Assembly (NCBI GenBank): GCA_030611815.1
Contig: JAUWPC010000023.1
Span: 1 to 18,521, forward strand
Length of the DNA: 18,521 nucleotides
Direction of reading: 5' to 3'
From: Desulfobacteraceae bacterium
GTDB lineage: Bacteria; Desulfobacterota; DSM-4660; Desulfatiglandales; Desulfatiglandaceae
Below the pieces are notes generated by a model that was not told the DNA's origin, searched no databases, and was given only the letters and a program-made list of their open reading frames with translations. Shown here piece by piece: positions 1 through 7,320 of this stretch (position 1 is its first letter; each line of letters begins with the position of its first letter). Position numbers and translations under genes: made by a program.

Positions 1-541
1 CAAAACCATTTTGAATAATTGATGCTTCTGGATATGCATCAAAATATCCCCAGTTTAGCTTCCTTGTATAGGTTAATAATATATCCCGATAAATTTGGTA
101 TGGTGATTCAGAAGCTAATAATTTATTGCATTTTTTTGTCAAAGATTTTTTCCCATGAACTTTTTTTGTAAAACCGGATAAGTCTGTTAAGATATTGACA
201 AGTCTAATATAAAATGAATCTTCCTCTTTCATAATTGGATGTTTCTCAATATATGTTTTGCTATTACTATCAGTAAAATTATCTTCAAGAAATTCCCTGC
301 AGAATTTTCGAGGTAGATCTCCTTTTTGGGTTAATTTTAATGGCTCTTCTTCCTTTAATTTAAGCAAATAATTCATTACATGGATATTAAAACTTACATT
401 TGAAATTAATTTTCCATCAACTTCATTTGCCAATATTAAAGGAGTTTTCTTCTCATCAAATGCCGAATAGAGAAGACCATGCATATTATTAGGAGAAAAT
501 CCCTCAAAATCTACATCAAAATATTGGTTTTCTGAAGCCAT
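1..541 (-). CDS. Hypothetical protein, C-terminus cut by the window edge
   Basis: An open frame of 180 codons runs from an ATG at 541 to the left edge without a stop, so the 3' part is missing. A GGAGAG ribosome-binding site lies about nine bases upstream and supports this start. The protein is soluble, rich in Lys, Asn and Ile, and starts MASENQYFDVDFEGF. Around residues 60-80 it has a PLKLTQKGDLPRKF stretch. I associate that motif with large uncharacterised proteins related to pRiA4b ORF-3/SEC-C-type accessory proteins, but this is memory, not a search. The region is much more AT-rich than the rest of the window, which suits an accessory gene. No function is claimed. Confidence 0.75.
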   Translation of the reverse strand, partial: MASENQYFDVDFEGFSPNNMHGLLYSAFDEKKTPLILANEVDGKLISNVSFNIHVMNYLLKLKEEEPLKLTQKGDLPRKFCREFLEDNFTDSNSKTYIEKHPIMKEEDSFYIRLVNILTDLSGFTKKVHGKKSLTKKCNKLLASESPYQIYRDILLTYTRKLNWGYFDAYPEASIIQNGF

Positions 542-645
542 AAGTTACTCTCCATGTTTTAAATTTCTTGTCACACTATTCTTACGAATCGAAATTGGCA
601 TGAGCGATCCATAGCCAGCCACTATCAGTATGATACGCTTCAATG

Positions 646-876
646 TTATTGCCTCATTTTCTCTTCCAGAGTCCGTTGTAAGATTGGAATTATGACTTTA
701 TCCTTTTCACTGATTGTTTCTTTCTTGATTTCTATCAGAGTTCCAAGATCAAGGGCAAAGGTGGTCACTGGAGCACCGTGAATGACCGCACAAACGCCTC
801 CGACTACGATGAAATCAACCTTATGTTTCGATAGAATCTTCAGGATTTCCAAAAAATCCGGAATTGGTTTTGGCAC
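646..876 (-). pseudogene. Nucleotidyltransferase-like gene with internal deletion
   Basis: The 76-residue product starts at a GTG (MPKPIPDFLEILKIL). Its first 40 residues match the beginning of a small nucleotidyltransferase family, with the strand-turn-helix VDFIVVGGVCAVIHG and then APVTTF. Directly after TTF it jumps to ALDLGTLIEIKKE and EKDKVIIPILQRTLEEK, which is what I know as the extreme C-terminus of the same family. The middle, roughly a hundred residues by memory, is missing, and with it the paired catalytic aspartates that normally follow TTF. The frame is kept across the join. The gene overlaps the end of the upstream small gene by 56 bases. It is probably inactive; a genuine miniature protein is the alternative. 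Confidence 0.6.
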
Positions 877-1054
877 CGCGTAACCTCATAACTGACCTAA
901 TGTTTTGCTGTAGCGTCTGCAAACGTTCGGTATGTATCATGGACAGCATCCATCGGATAAGGCTAAGATCGACCCCGTCTTCGCTGTATAACCGATCACT
1001 TTCTGACAAAGAATCTGCCTCAGGGTTCTTATGTATTAGCTTTTTTTGTTTCAT
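821..1054 (-). CDS. Small conserved protein upstream of nucleotidyltransferase
   Basis: The 77-residue product begins MKQKKLIHKNPEADSLSESD and contains DGVDLSLIRWMLSMIHTERLQTLQQNIRSVMRLRG. I recognise this as a small protein usually encoded just before nucleotidyltransferases of the type that follows here, so the two would form a pair. It is acidic at the N-terminus and helical after it, with no membrane segment or metal motif. The last 18 or so residues overlap the next gene in another frame and look less conserved. The ATG overlaps the stop of the truncated methylase fragment upstream, which suggests a deletion brought the two together. Whether the pair acts as toxin and antitoxin cannot be told from sequence. 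Confidence 0.55.
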   Translation of the reverse strand: MKQKKLIHKNPEADSLSESDRLYSEDGVDLSLIRWMLSMIHTERLQTLQQNIRSVMRLRGAKTNSGFFGNPEDSIET

Positions 1055-1284
1055 AGACTCTCTGATTCAACATAACCCACAACATGTTGCTTGCCGTCCC
1101 ACACCCGGAAATCCGGATTACCGGCTTCAGTGCTTTTGGGCAGTGTGGTAATGTGTATCTTGCCCTTCCCAAAAGATTGCGCCAATTTACCGAGCAATTC
1201 TTCAAGGGCTGCATAATAGCTTTCCTCTCTTGCATCCCCCTGATTTGCAATTTTAGCAATTTTTTTCAGATATGATTTCAGCAC
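1051..1284 (-). pseudogene. 5' fragment of a type ISP-like restriction/methylase gene
   Basis: Seventy-seven codons start at a GTG: MLKSYLKKIAKIANQGDARE, then TTLPKSTEAGNPDFRVWDGK and VVGYVES. This is the usual N-terminus of large single-chain restriction-modification or N6-adenine methylase proteins, where the GNPDFRVW and VGYVEAK stretch is part of the nuclease-like fold. The frame then ends three codons later, exactly where the next gene's ATG begins. A full protein of this type is many hundreds of residues long, so well over nine tenths is gone. Family assignment is from memory of the conserved N-terminus. It is a remnant of a lost restriction system. Confidence 0.6.
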
Positions 1285-1332
1285 ACAGATTACCTGGATT
1301 TAACATGTTGTTATCATTTTATAATAGCTGTT

Positions 1333-1382
1333 GCTAATCAGCCGCGCGGCTTTTTGCGCCTGCTGCATTAGCCTAGTTAGGC
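1333..1382. repeat. Cluster of palindromes downstream of the SIR2 module
   Basis: An imperfect stem pairs GCTAATCAG (1333-1341) with CTGCATTAGC (1363-1372, one extra base). Its loop contains the palindrome GCCGCGCGGC (1341-1350) followed by five T. It abuts another palindrome, GCCTAGTTAGGC (1371-1382). The rest of 1285-1564 shows no convincing gene. The cluster may be a terminator-like or recombination-related structure near the left boundary of the higher-GC module. The GTTAGGC end recalls an integron attC half-site, but no matching second half is visible. Confidence 0.4.
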
Positions 1383-1564
1383 GGTATATCTTCCTGACCT
1401 GAAATACGCGTTCTCGATACTACCACATTTATTCCGCTTTCGACCCATTGCGGACTTTCACTGCCGAACACAGGAATAGCTTAAGATCTGCCAAGAGGGG
1501 CCTTGTCAGTGCACCGTTCGGCATTAATGACGCAGCACAAGCATTCACCGCGCTGTTAGTTAAA

Positions 1565-4306
1565 TTATCCCCGGCGGGTTGCAGTCGCCAGACGACGAAA
1601 CACTTGGTTCTCCGCTAGATTAGGCACGATTTTGCGCACTTGATCGAGAGCCTCAGCCAAATCGTACGGGATGACAGCCCCTTCGGATGTCCCGATCGTC
1701 AAATCAAGAAGTCGCAAGAAAGCGGCCGCCTTTTCGTGATTGTCGATGGTCGAAAGCTTTGGCTTGTCATCTTTTTCGCCATATAACCCGTATTCGAGTA
1801 TGGACCAGCATTCAAATGGCACAAGGAAGCGCTCAATAGCATCCACGGCTTCGGCGAATGCCTCTCGCGCAGTCGCGGGTAAATCTGCCAGCGCTTGGCT
1901 GACACCTGGCGTTGCGAGTGAACGCTCCTGGGGCCAAACCTGGAGAAGGAAGGGCGCGGCAGCAGATCGAAAGAGTTGCTCAGGTGACAGAGAGGCTGGC
2001 CCTCCCTTGCGCGAGGTGGAGACATCGTGGATGAAGCGTTGAATCGCCTCCGCCCCATATGCACGAACTTCATCATCGAGCAACCTGATCATCTGCTGAA
2101 TCCGGGAGTTCGGAACCGCGGGGTCGCGTTGCTCACGAAACGCGTGAAGACATTCTATAACCAGGCTGAAAACGAGTGAACGTCGGCTTTTTCGACTAAG
2201 CCGTTGATCGGTGGCTCGCTCTGTCATCGGTCCACCGATGATCTTGAGGACATCCGAAAAATGGGTTTCGCGCGCAACCGCGCGCCAAAGAGCTATCGCC
2301 TCCGAATTGTCGGCAATTAGGGGTGTGATTAGGTGCTTATGTGTCCAATCCGGGTCGGCGCGAAGAAAGTAAGGCAACACTTCGATCATACGATGCCGGG
2401 CAATCAACCCCGAGCGACCGATGGCGGCTATAATCGCATCGCGCATTGTACGAAGGGCGCCATCGACATCGAAGGGGCGATCGTTTTCTCTAAGTTCCGG
2501 ACAGGCTGCCAAAAAGACGCCGATAAGTTTACCGGCTGGAGTGTTAAGCGTATCGAGGTCCATCCGCTCGTGGTTATCTGAAGATTGCGCGATTGTATTG
2601 AGGGGGATTTCTTCCTCAACAGGTTGCTGCGCGTTTGTGGCCCCGACTGCTATTGGCCAAAGTTTTAGCCAGACACTGAGTCCTTCAGACAAAACGACGA
2701 TCTGCCTTTTCCATTCGGAGAACCAGTCCGATATGCCATCGATGGCTTGTCGGACGGTCTCTTCCGGCAACTTGTCTATAAGCGATAAAACACGGGCGCA
2801 TTCCGCCTTTAGATCGCGGTGTGTTCCCTCTTCGCCTTGTCCCCTTGCCGGTGAATGCATCCAACCGAACTGGTCCCATACTCTTGGGAAAGCAGTTCCA
2901 CCGTCGGGGATAGATTCAAGATCGGCAAGGACTTGTACGGAATTTCCCAGCTGCCTGATCCAGTCCGCTGCACGTCTGGCGGGATCGTCATCCCACCCAC
3001 CACGCGCCGACGAGAGAGAGGCTTCCAGAGCCTTCAAGCGCTTCTCCCCGGCAAGCAAGTCAAACCGACTGTCCGGATTCGGTGGGACAAATCGAGCCTG
3101 TGGGGAGATAAGAAATCCCTTGTCAATTCGATCCATCTGAAGCAAATTTGGAAATTCATCGATTCTCGCATTAAGCCAAGCCTTGTCGAGCTTCGGCAGA
3201 TGCGCTCCGGCAATTTCGATGCGTCGCAGTTCCCTAACCGCCCCATATAGCCGCGCATTTTTGACCCTATCGGCGTCGGCCATTTTTGGCCATAGATTGC
3301 GAGGTGGGCGTTTTCGAATTCGGGCTGTAATCGCCGCTTGTTGCTTAGGATCAAGTTCGCCGAAGCGCATTGCTCGCAGTTCAGCGATCTCGGGATAGTC
3401 ATTAAGATCCCAGAAGCGCCGATCCTCCAATGACAACAGCAAGTCTCCTACTTCGTTGGTGGGTGTAACTTGAGGGTCCCGCGATAGTGCAGCCCAGAGC
3501 CGCAGGTGAACTGGCGAGTATGTCAGCTTCCATCGGCGGACAAACTCAACCGCGCCGGAAATGTCGATATCAACGAGCCGTGAAACCACCGCATGCAGAA
3601 GCTTTGCCGATGGCGCAATCCCTTGATGAAACTCATCCGGCTCATGCTCCCCATCCGCACGCTCAGCGGCCGGTACGTAGTAGATGCGATGGAGCTGTCC
3701 AAGCTGCCAAAGCTGGCGCTCCCCGTCCCAACCGATACGACGAGCGATTTCCAGCCCGTTAACAACAGCGGCATTTAGGGCAAGGGCCAGGGACACGAGG
3801 AAGGAACGGTCGGTCAAGCCTCCTAACTCCAGCACGGCGGGATGAACCATTTTTTCGCTTGTAAGTCCAGTCGAAAAAAGATCATCAATCTTTTTCGGCC
3901 GCCTTGATAGTTTTCGGTAATGCAGATCAAACTGTGAAAACGGTTCGATCTTGATTCGCGGAGCAACAAGTTTGACAATTTCCGTAATAAGCGACCCCGA
4001 TCTATCCCCCGCACGTAGGCGTTCTTTAGCATTATAAACGTGGGTTGAAGCGCGGCCTTCGACTTCCGGATTATTCAACTTTTCCTCTATCAAGCGCCAT
4101 GCAGATCGCCATGGCTCACTAATCTTACGTCCTTCTGGACTGTCGATCAGTTCGAGCAGAGCCAAACGCTTGATTGTGTCGTTCGGCTTAAGCCGTAGCG
4201 CCCAATCAACTGTCGCCCGCTCCTCCAGCCGTCCTTTTAAGAACGTTATTGTAGCGCGAAATGCCGCTCGATCTAGTTCATTTAAATTCGCCCAGCTTGG
4301 CTTCAT
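1565..4306 (-). CDS. Large helical protein with DUF4020-like C-terminus, partner of SIR2 gene
   Basis: The 913-residue soluble protein is dominated by alpha-helical, Leu- and Arg-rich stretches. I see no P-loop, nuclease, HTH or membrane motif. About the last 130 residues (VPFECWSILEYGLYG near the start, EKAAAFLRLLDLTIG, AVIPYDLAEALDQVRKIVPNL, then FRRLATATRRG) resemble the DUF4020 family as I remember it. That domain often accompanies SIR2-like domains, in the same chain or next door. The ATG shares one base with the stop of the SIR2 gene (TGATG), so translation is almost certainly coupled. The likely role, by inference, is the sensing or regulatory partner of a NAD-degrading defence effector. 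Base composition is higher in GC than both flanks, suggesting transfer as a unit with the SIR2 gene. Confidence 0.75.
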   Translation of the reverse strand: MKPSWANLNELDRAAFRATITFLKGRLEERATVDWALRLKPNDTIKRLALLELIDSPEGRKISEPWRSAWRLIEEKLNNPEVEGRASTHVYNAKERLRAGDRSGSLITEIVKLVAPRIKIEPFSQFDLHYRKLSRRPKKIDDLFSTGLTSEKMVHPAVLELGGLTDRSFLVSLALALNAAVVNGLEIARRIGWDGERQLWQLGQLHRIYYVPAAERADGEHEPDEFHQGIAPSAKLLHAVVSRLVDIDISGAVEFVRRWKLTYSPVHLRLWAALSRDPQVTPTNEVGDLLLSLEDRRFWDLNDYPEIAELRAMRFGELDPKQQAAITARIRKRPPRNLWPKMADADRVKNARLYGAVRELRRIEIAGAHLPKLDKAWLNARIDEFPNLLQMDRIDKGFLISPQARFVPPNPDSRFDLLAGEKRLKALEASLSSARGGWDDDPARRAADWIRQLGNSVQVLADLESIPDGGTAFPRVWDQFGWMHSPARGQGEEGTHRDLKAECARVLSLIDKLPEETVRQAIDGISDWFSEWKRQIVVLSEGLSVWLKLWPIAVGATNAQQPVEEEIPLNTIAQSSDNHERMDLDTLNTPAGKLIGVFLAACPELRENDRPFDVDGALRTMRDAIIAAIGRSGLIARHRMIEVLPYFLRADPDWTHKHLITPLIADNSEAIALWRAVARETHFSDVLKIIGGPMTERATDQRLSRKSRRSLVFSLVIECLHAFREQRDPAVPNSRIQQMIRLLDDEVRAYGAEAIQRFIHDVSTSRKGGPASLSPEQLFRSAAAPFLLQVWPQERSLATPGVSQALADLPATAREAFAEAVDAIERFLVPFECWSILEYGLYGEKDDKPKLSTIDNHEKAAAFLRLLDLTIGTSEGAVIPYDLAEALDQVRKIVPNLAENQVFRRLATATRRG

Positions 4307-5550
4307 CAGCGGCGCTCCCGATCATGTTCTGTCGCAATCTCGACGATAGCGTCAAGCCAACCGAGATCAGCTTTCAGCTTGGAAGCAAGGGCCGACAGTC
4401 GGGCACGCTCGTTCGAGTCGCTGCGGCGAATAAGATGATCGAAAAGATCGCGCTCAGAATCGTTTGCAGCGCCTCGGTTAGTTCGGACGATGCGCTTCAC
4501 CTCGGCATCAACGAGTCTCCGCTTGCCATTAATGGCCGACAAGGCTGCCCATCGCTTCAAGGTGCCGAGAAGTGCCGAATGTCCATTTGCTGTGTCGTAG
4601 GCAATGGGCGTGATCCCCCGACCCTTCCAGTCTTCCAGAGCAACGGGATCAGGAGCATCGGTTCCCACGAAAGTGAAGCGTTCCTTAAGATCGTGGAAGC
4701 GTGTGCCATCTGCGGCAACAGCATTCAAAAGATATCTCATTGGCGGGTCGTTCGCACTGTACCCAACTAGGACGAGGTGAAATAGCCTAGCTGCATCATA
4801 GATCAGGTCCGGCACGACACGCCTACGCAGATAAAATTCCCCAAGGTCCTGATCAGTCACAATTAGATCTGAGGTTCTTGCCGAATTACGGTCCAATGCG
4901 CCATGGATGTGTAGAACCCCGGTGAAATCATCACTACGTCCTGGCCTTGGGATCCCTCCAAGTGCGTACGTCTTAACTGCTGTGCCTAACCTTCTCGCAG
5001 CATCCTCAAGGAGTAGGTCAAAGTTCGTCGTTACAATCGTCACCGCCCCACCACGGTCGGCAAGGCGCATTAATGCTCGGTGAATCGGGGCTGGCTGAAC
5101 GTCAGGCGCGCGCAGTTCACTAGCTACTGACTGCCTGACACGGCTCTTCTTGCCATGTCGCTGCCCGTCTATTCGCCGTTCCAGCATTCCCAAGACGATG
5201 TCATGATCTCCACGGACGAACCTCTTGACTTCTGCGCTTTGTTGATTGGTCAAGCCGGATAGGTCCGTACCCAGATGATTACAGCCTGAGTATGAACATG
5301 GGATGCCGGAGATAACAGCATGGACGGCTCTGTCAAGTTGCGCGTAGACTCGGAGCACGAGAGCGCGGAAGTCGGGCAAACCTGCGGGTTGCGAGATTCC
5401 GGCACCGGCGATGAAGAGAACTTCGCCACGAGCATGCGCAAGAAGGAGGCGTTCGGGAATAGCCGCCAGACCAGCTCCCAGCGGAATCACTCGATCGCTA
5501 GTGTTATTATTCCGAACTGAACGGTCCCTTGATCTTCTCATGGTTCTCAT
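4306..5550 (-). CDS. SIR2-like domain protein, putative NADase defence effector
   Basis: The protein has a SIR2_2-type Rossmann fold with the expected landmarks. Counted from an upstream in-frame ATG at 5688 they are GAGIS (95-99), TTNFD (220-224), HIHGALD with the catalytic-type His (260-266) and GYSANDPP (309-316). All NAD-contacting motifs look intact, so it is probably active. SIR2 proteins of this class in defence systems (ThsA, DSR, SIR2-APAZ) destroy NAD+ in infected cells; transferring that role here is inference. I prefer the ATG at 5550 (or 5541). The 46 codons before it look non-conserved, partly lie in a dispersed repeat, and cover a plausible promoter. The preferred form is 414 residues. 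It is the first gene of a two-gene operon. Confidence 0.8.
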   Translation of the reverse strand: MRTMRRSRDRSVRNNNTSDRVIPLGAGLAAIPERLLLAHARGEVLFIAGAGISQPAGLPDFRALVLRVYAQLDRAVHAVISGIPCSYSGCNHLGTDLSGLTNQQSAEVKRFVRGDHDIVLGMLERRIDGQRHGKKSRVRQSVASELRAPDVQPAPIHRALMRLADRGGAVTIVTTNFDLLLEDAARRLGTAVKTYALGGIPRPGRSDDFTGVLHIHGALDRNSARTSDLIVTDQDLGEFYLRRRVVPDLIYDAARLFHLVLVGYSANDPPMRYLLNAVAADGTRFHDLKERFTFVGTDAPDPVALEDWKGRGITPIAYDTANGHSALLGTLKRWAALSAINGKRRLVDAEVKRIVRTNRGAANDSERDLFDHLIRRSDSNERARLSALASKLKADLGWLDAIVEIATEHDRERR

Positions 5551-5595
5551 ATGAACAAATTTCTGTGAAGGTTGTTCGCGTTTTGCAGCGGCCTG

Positions 5596-5623
5596 ATTAT
5601 CGCTGATGAAAACCTGACTCCAA
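5596..5623 (-). promoter_or_regulatory. Possible promoter of the SIR2 operon
   Basis: On the minus strand TTGGAG (5618-5623) and GATAAT (5596-5601) are separated by 16 bases. The -10 matches the consensus in five of six positions and the -35 only in its TTG. Transcription would start near 5589, about 40 bases before the preferred ATG at 5550. This fits the shorter SIR2 start but is weak evidence by itself. Confidence 0.3.
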
Positions 5624-5693
5624 GGAATCGGCTGGCAGAAACTCGTTAGTGTCTGCTTCTGGCCGATTGTCGCCCAACCAGTTAGCATATAGA

Positions 5694-5733
5694 TTCTGGA
5701 TAAATACGATTTCTGAAAATGCTTGCGAAGCCG
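5694..5733. repeat. 40-bp direct repeat, left copy
   Basis: This stretch (TTCTGGATAAATACGATTTC at its left end, GCTTGCGAAGCCG at its right end) recurs without a mismatch at 9600-9639 in the same orientation. Similarity continues leftward more weakly: both copies have CCCAACCAGT about 15-20 bases away. The two copies bracket about 3.9 kb of relic and toxin-antitoxin genes, which would fit attachment-site-like or recombination scars. Confidence 0.85.
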
Positions 5734-6133
5734 AATTTTATTTTGTGCGCTTTTTTAGCTGGATAACTACGGAAACATCATAGTATACAGAAACAGGGTA
5801 ACATGCACAATAAAGATTCCCCCCAATTTGGAAATTCGGTTAGGGTCAAGTCCACGTTTGACTCTTAGTCGTTTCCTGCAAGCGCCGAACGGAGGCTTGC
5901 CCCTGCTTTTGCATTAGTCTATCTCTTAAGCGCCTGTGAATAAAGAACAATTGTGCATTTTTACTCGATTAATGGCATTGTTCCACAAATTTGTGGAGCA
6001 GGTACAAATTATTCCTGGAAGTGTCTTTAACTCCTTGAGATAACATTCTTTTCGCTAAACTGCCTTTTTTCTGCGGATAGACTTTTGAGGCACTCCGATA
6101 TTTGACATTTTTTCTAATCCGGACAAGCCGGTC
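5734..6133. other. 400-bp gap without a convincing gene
   Basis: No frame of useful length is conserved-looking. The stretch holds a 16-bp perfect palindrome at 5982-5997 and a loose stem built from GCAAG and CTTGC around 5878-5901. A 17-codon minus-strand piece near 6060-6110 could be gene debris. The composition is AT-rich, as in other relic-bearing spacers of the island. Confidence 0.5.
5982..5997. promoter_or_regulatory. 16-bp perfect palindrome, operator-like
   Basis: TCCACAAATTTGTGGA reads the same on both strands. Its length and lack of a loop suit a dimeric repressor site better than an RNA hairpin. No intact divergent gene starts next to it, so it may have served a gene now lost. 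Confidence 0.4.
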
Positions 6134-6661
6134 TTAGTGAAACGGTGATCCCGCATTCATGAAACCAGAAGCGGGGAACAAAAGAGGCCTCGCGCAAAGC
6201 CGCCAAGACGCAAAGAGGGAAATGATTTTCAGACGATTTTCACCCAACTTTTCACCCAACTTTTTCCCCGAAGTTTTCCTTGTGGATTCCAATCGACTGA
6301 AAGAAACAGTGCAAAATGAATCAAAAGAAAAGGTTACGCTTCCTTTTCCATGCTCTTTAACTGCCTTTTCTATACGCCTAATCCCGGTCCCTATTTTTTC
6401 AATGTATCCGGCCCGATGCAGCAATGACGCAATCACAGGGTTCCTGACAACGCTCTTTGTTCCAAAAGTTTTTCGCGTCAGCCCGGACGGCAATCCCCCG
6501 GGATTTGAGATTTCTATTCTGTCATCAAAAATCTCGATCATGACATTGGCGCCCTTTTCAAAATAGTCTCTATGGCAAACGGCGTTTACAACTGCTTCCC
6601 TCAAGGCGACTTCGAACTCGTTTAATGTTAAGGGGCATAGCCTATTTGACCTTTTCAGCAA
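6134..6661 (-). pseudogene. Schlafen/AlbA-type regulator remnant, HATPase-like part
   Basis: The frame has 175 codons from a TTG. Residues 21-32 (REAVVNAVCHRD), 44-58 (IFDDRIEISNPGGLP) and 91-100 (GTGIRRIEKA) are the N, G1 and G2-type boxes of the HATPase_c_4-like domain in AlbA_2/Schlafen-type DNA- or RNA-binding regulators. The N-terminal AlbA domain is absent: an in-frame stop, that of the antitoxin gene, lies upstream. Residues 130-149 (TSGKKLGEKLGENRLKIISL) match the start of the winged-helix protein at 8033-8287. After residue 149 the winged helix is replaced by unrelated sequence (FASWRLCARPL). That DNA contains the short-repeat-like string CGCAAAGCCGCCAAGACGC. Both ends are therefore broken and it is very likely non-functional. 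Confidence 0.7.
6216..6273. repeat. 58-bp repeat, copy A
   Basis: This segment is identical to 8196-8253 except at 6249 (T here, C there). It encodes the linker GKKLGE(K/R)LGENRLKIISL just before the winged helix in both AlbA-type relics. It also contains an internal near-duplication, TTTTCACCCAAC twice. Confidence 0.85.
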
Positions 6662-6703
6662 AACGCTGCCTGTAACGATATGTATCGATCTGACAAATTG
6701 AAA

Positions 6704-6907
6704 TTACTGTCGAAGAGTCTCTATTAAGCTTATATTTCGTCTGAGCCAATCACTTACTAACTTTTCAATATCTGTGTCTTTTTGCCCAGCGAGTTTTCGC
6801 ATAAAGTCGGCAATATCCGGCTCAAGATAAATCGGCAAACACAGTTCGGCATCCGGATGAAAAAATTTACCCCTCTCGCCCTTAGAAAAATCATATTCAT
6901 CCTTCAC
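6704..6907 (-). CDS. CopG-like antitoxin of the YDFSKG family
   Basis: The product (MKDEYDFSKGERGKFFHPDA, then LPIYLEPDIADFMRKLA and IEKLVSDWLRRNISLIETLRQ) matches a common family of small CopG-like proteins. Their ribbon-helix-helix-type region (IYLEPDI, helix, helix) binds DNA, and many are antitoxins. I choose the second of two adjacent GTG codons because homologues begin M-K-D/K-E-Y-D-F; the first GTG adds one Val. The frame is open further upstream and would read on from the repeated winged-helix tail GGYWEVVKDE, so the start codon lies inside an 80-bp repeat. No partner toxin is visible on either side, so it appears to be an orphan. Confidence 0.6.
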   Translation of the reverse strand: MKDEYDFSKGERGKFFHPDAELCLPIYLEPDIADFMRKLAGQKDTDIEKLVSDWLRRNISLIETLRQ

Positions 6908-6973
6908 CACTTCCCAATATCCCCCTTTAGCCGGTCCGATGCGGCTGACAATTCCCTGTTTTTTTAAATACCC
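6894..6973. repeat. 80-bp exact repeat, copy A
   Basis: It is identical over 80 bases to 8034-8113. In the other copy it encodes the last 26 residues of a winged-helix protein. Here the same reading frame runs without stop into the CopG-like antitoxin, while a different frame ends the upstream AQVTAQV gene. The join with the antitoxin falls exactly at the end of the repeat, a sign of recombination. Confidence 0.9.
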
Positions 6974-7248
6974 GATGTTTTTAGAGCCTCTTTTCCCGTT
7001 TTGGTCGTTATATACCGCTGTTTGCTGCTCGTTGGTTTTTCAGGAATGGTCATGGCAAGTAACTCTTGTTGGAGTAAAGGTTTTAGATAGTTTGCCTGGA
7101 AAGTTTTCCAGTGTTTAAGGCCAATCAATTCCATAATTTCTGAGGACTTGCGCGGCTCCTGGCAAAAGTTCAAGACTTGTGCGGTGACTTGTGCGGTGAC
7201 TTGTGCGATGACTTGGTCCCGCCTTGGTCTACCCGGTTCTGTTGGCAT
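6964..7248 (-). pseudogene. C-terminal winged-helix fragment of an AlbA/Fic-type regulator
   Basis: The 94 residues contain RDQVIAQVTAQVTAQVLNFC, a three-fold Q-V-T-A unit coded by a 12-bp tandem repeat. There follow a winged-helix-like part (SSEIMELIGLKHWKTFQANY) and MTIPEKPTSSKQRYITTKTG. This is the typical tail of long ATP-binding or Fic-type regulators whose N-terminal two thirds are absent here. There is no ribosome-binding site before the ATG, and the last residues (ALKTSGI) come from the 80-bp repeat in a frame different from that used at 8033-8287. It is therefore a remnant, joined to another remnant at its 3' end. Confidence 0.6.
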
Positions 7249-7320
7249 TTGGTTTTCTTAGGATAACGTCATGGTAAGCCGCAGAGTTCACGAGGTCGGC
7301 TCCAACAATTTGCGTTTCCA

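Noticed and set aside
1333..1382. Integron attC site
   Set aside because: GTTAGGC fits one half-site and a stem with an extra base is present, but no matching RYYYAAC half-site pairs with it and no integrase or cassette array is nearby.
1461..1560. Short minus-strand peptide frame (MPNGALTRPLLADLK...)
   Set aside because: About 31 codons with no ribosome-binding site or recognisable family; treated as spacer.
2421..3140. 239-codon plus-strand frame inside the DUF4020-like gene
   Set aside because: It is fully antisense to a coherent 913-residue protein; its own product is Ser/Arg-rich with no domain pattern.
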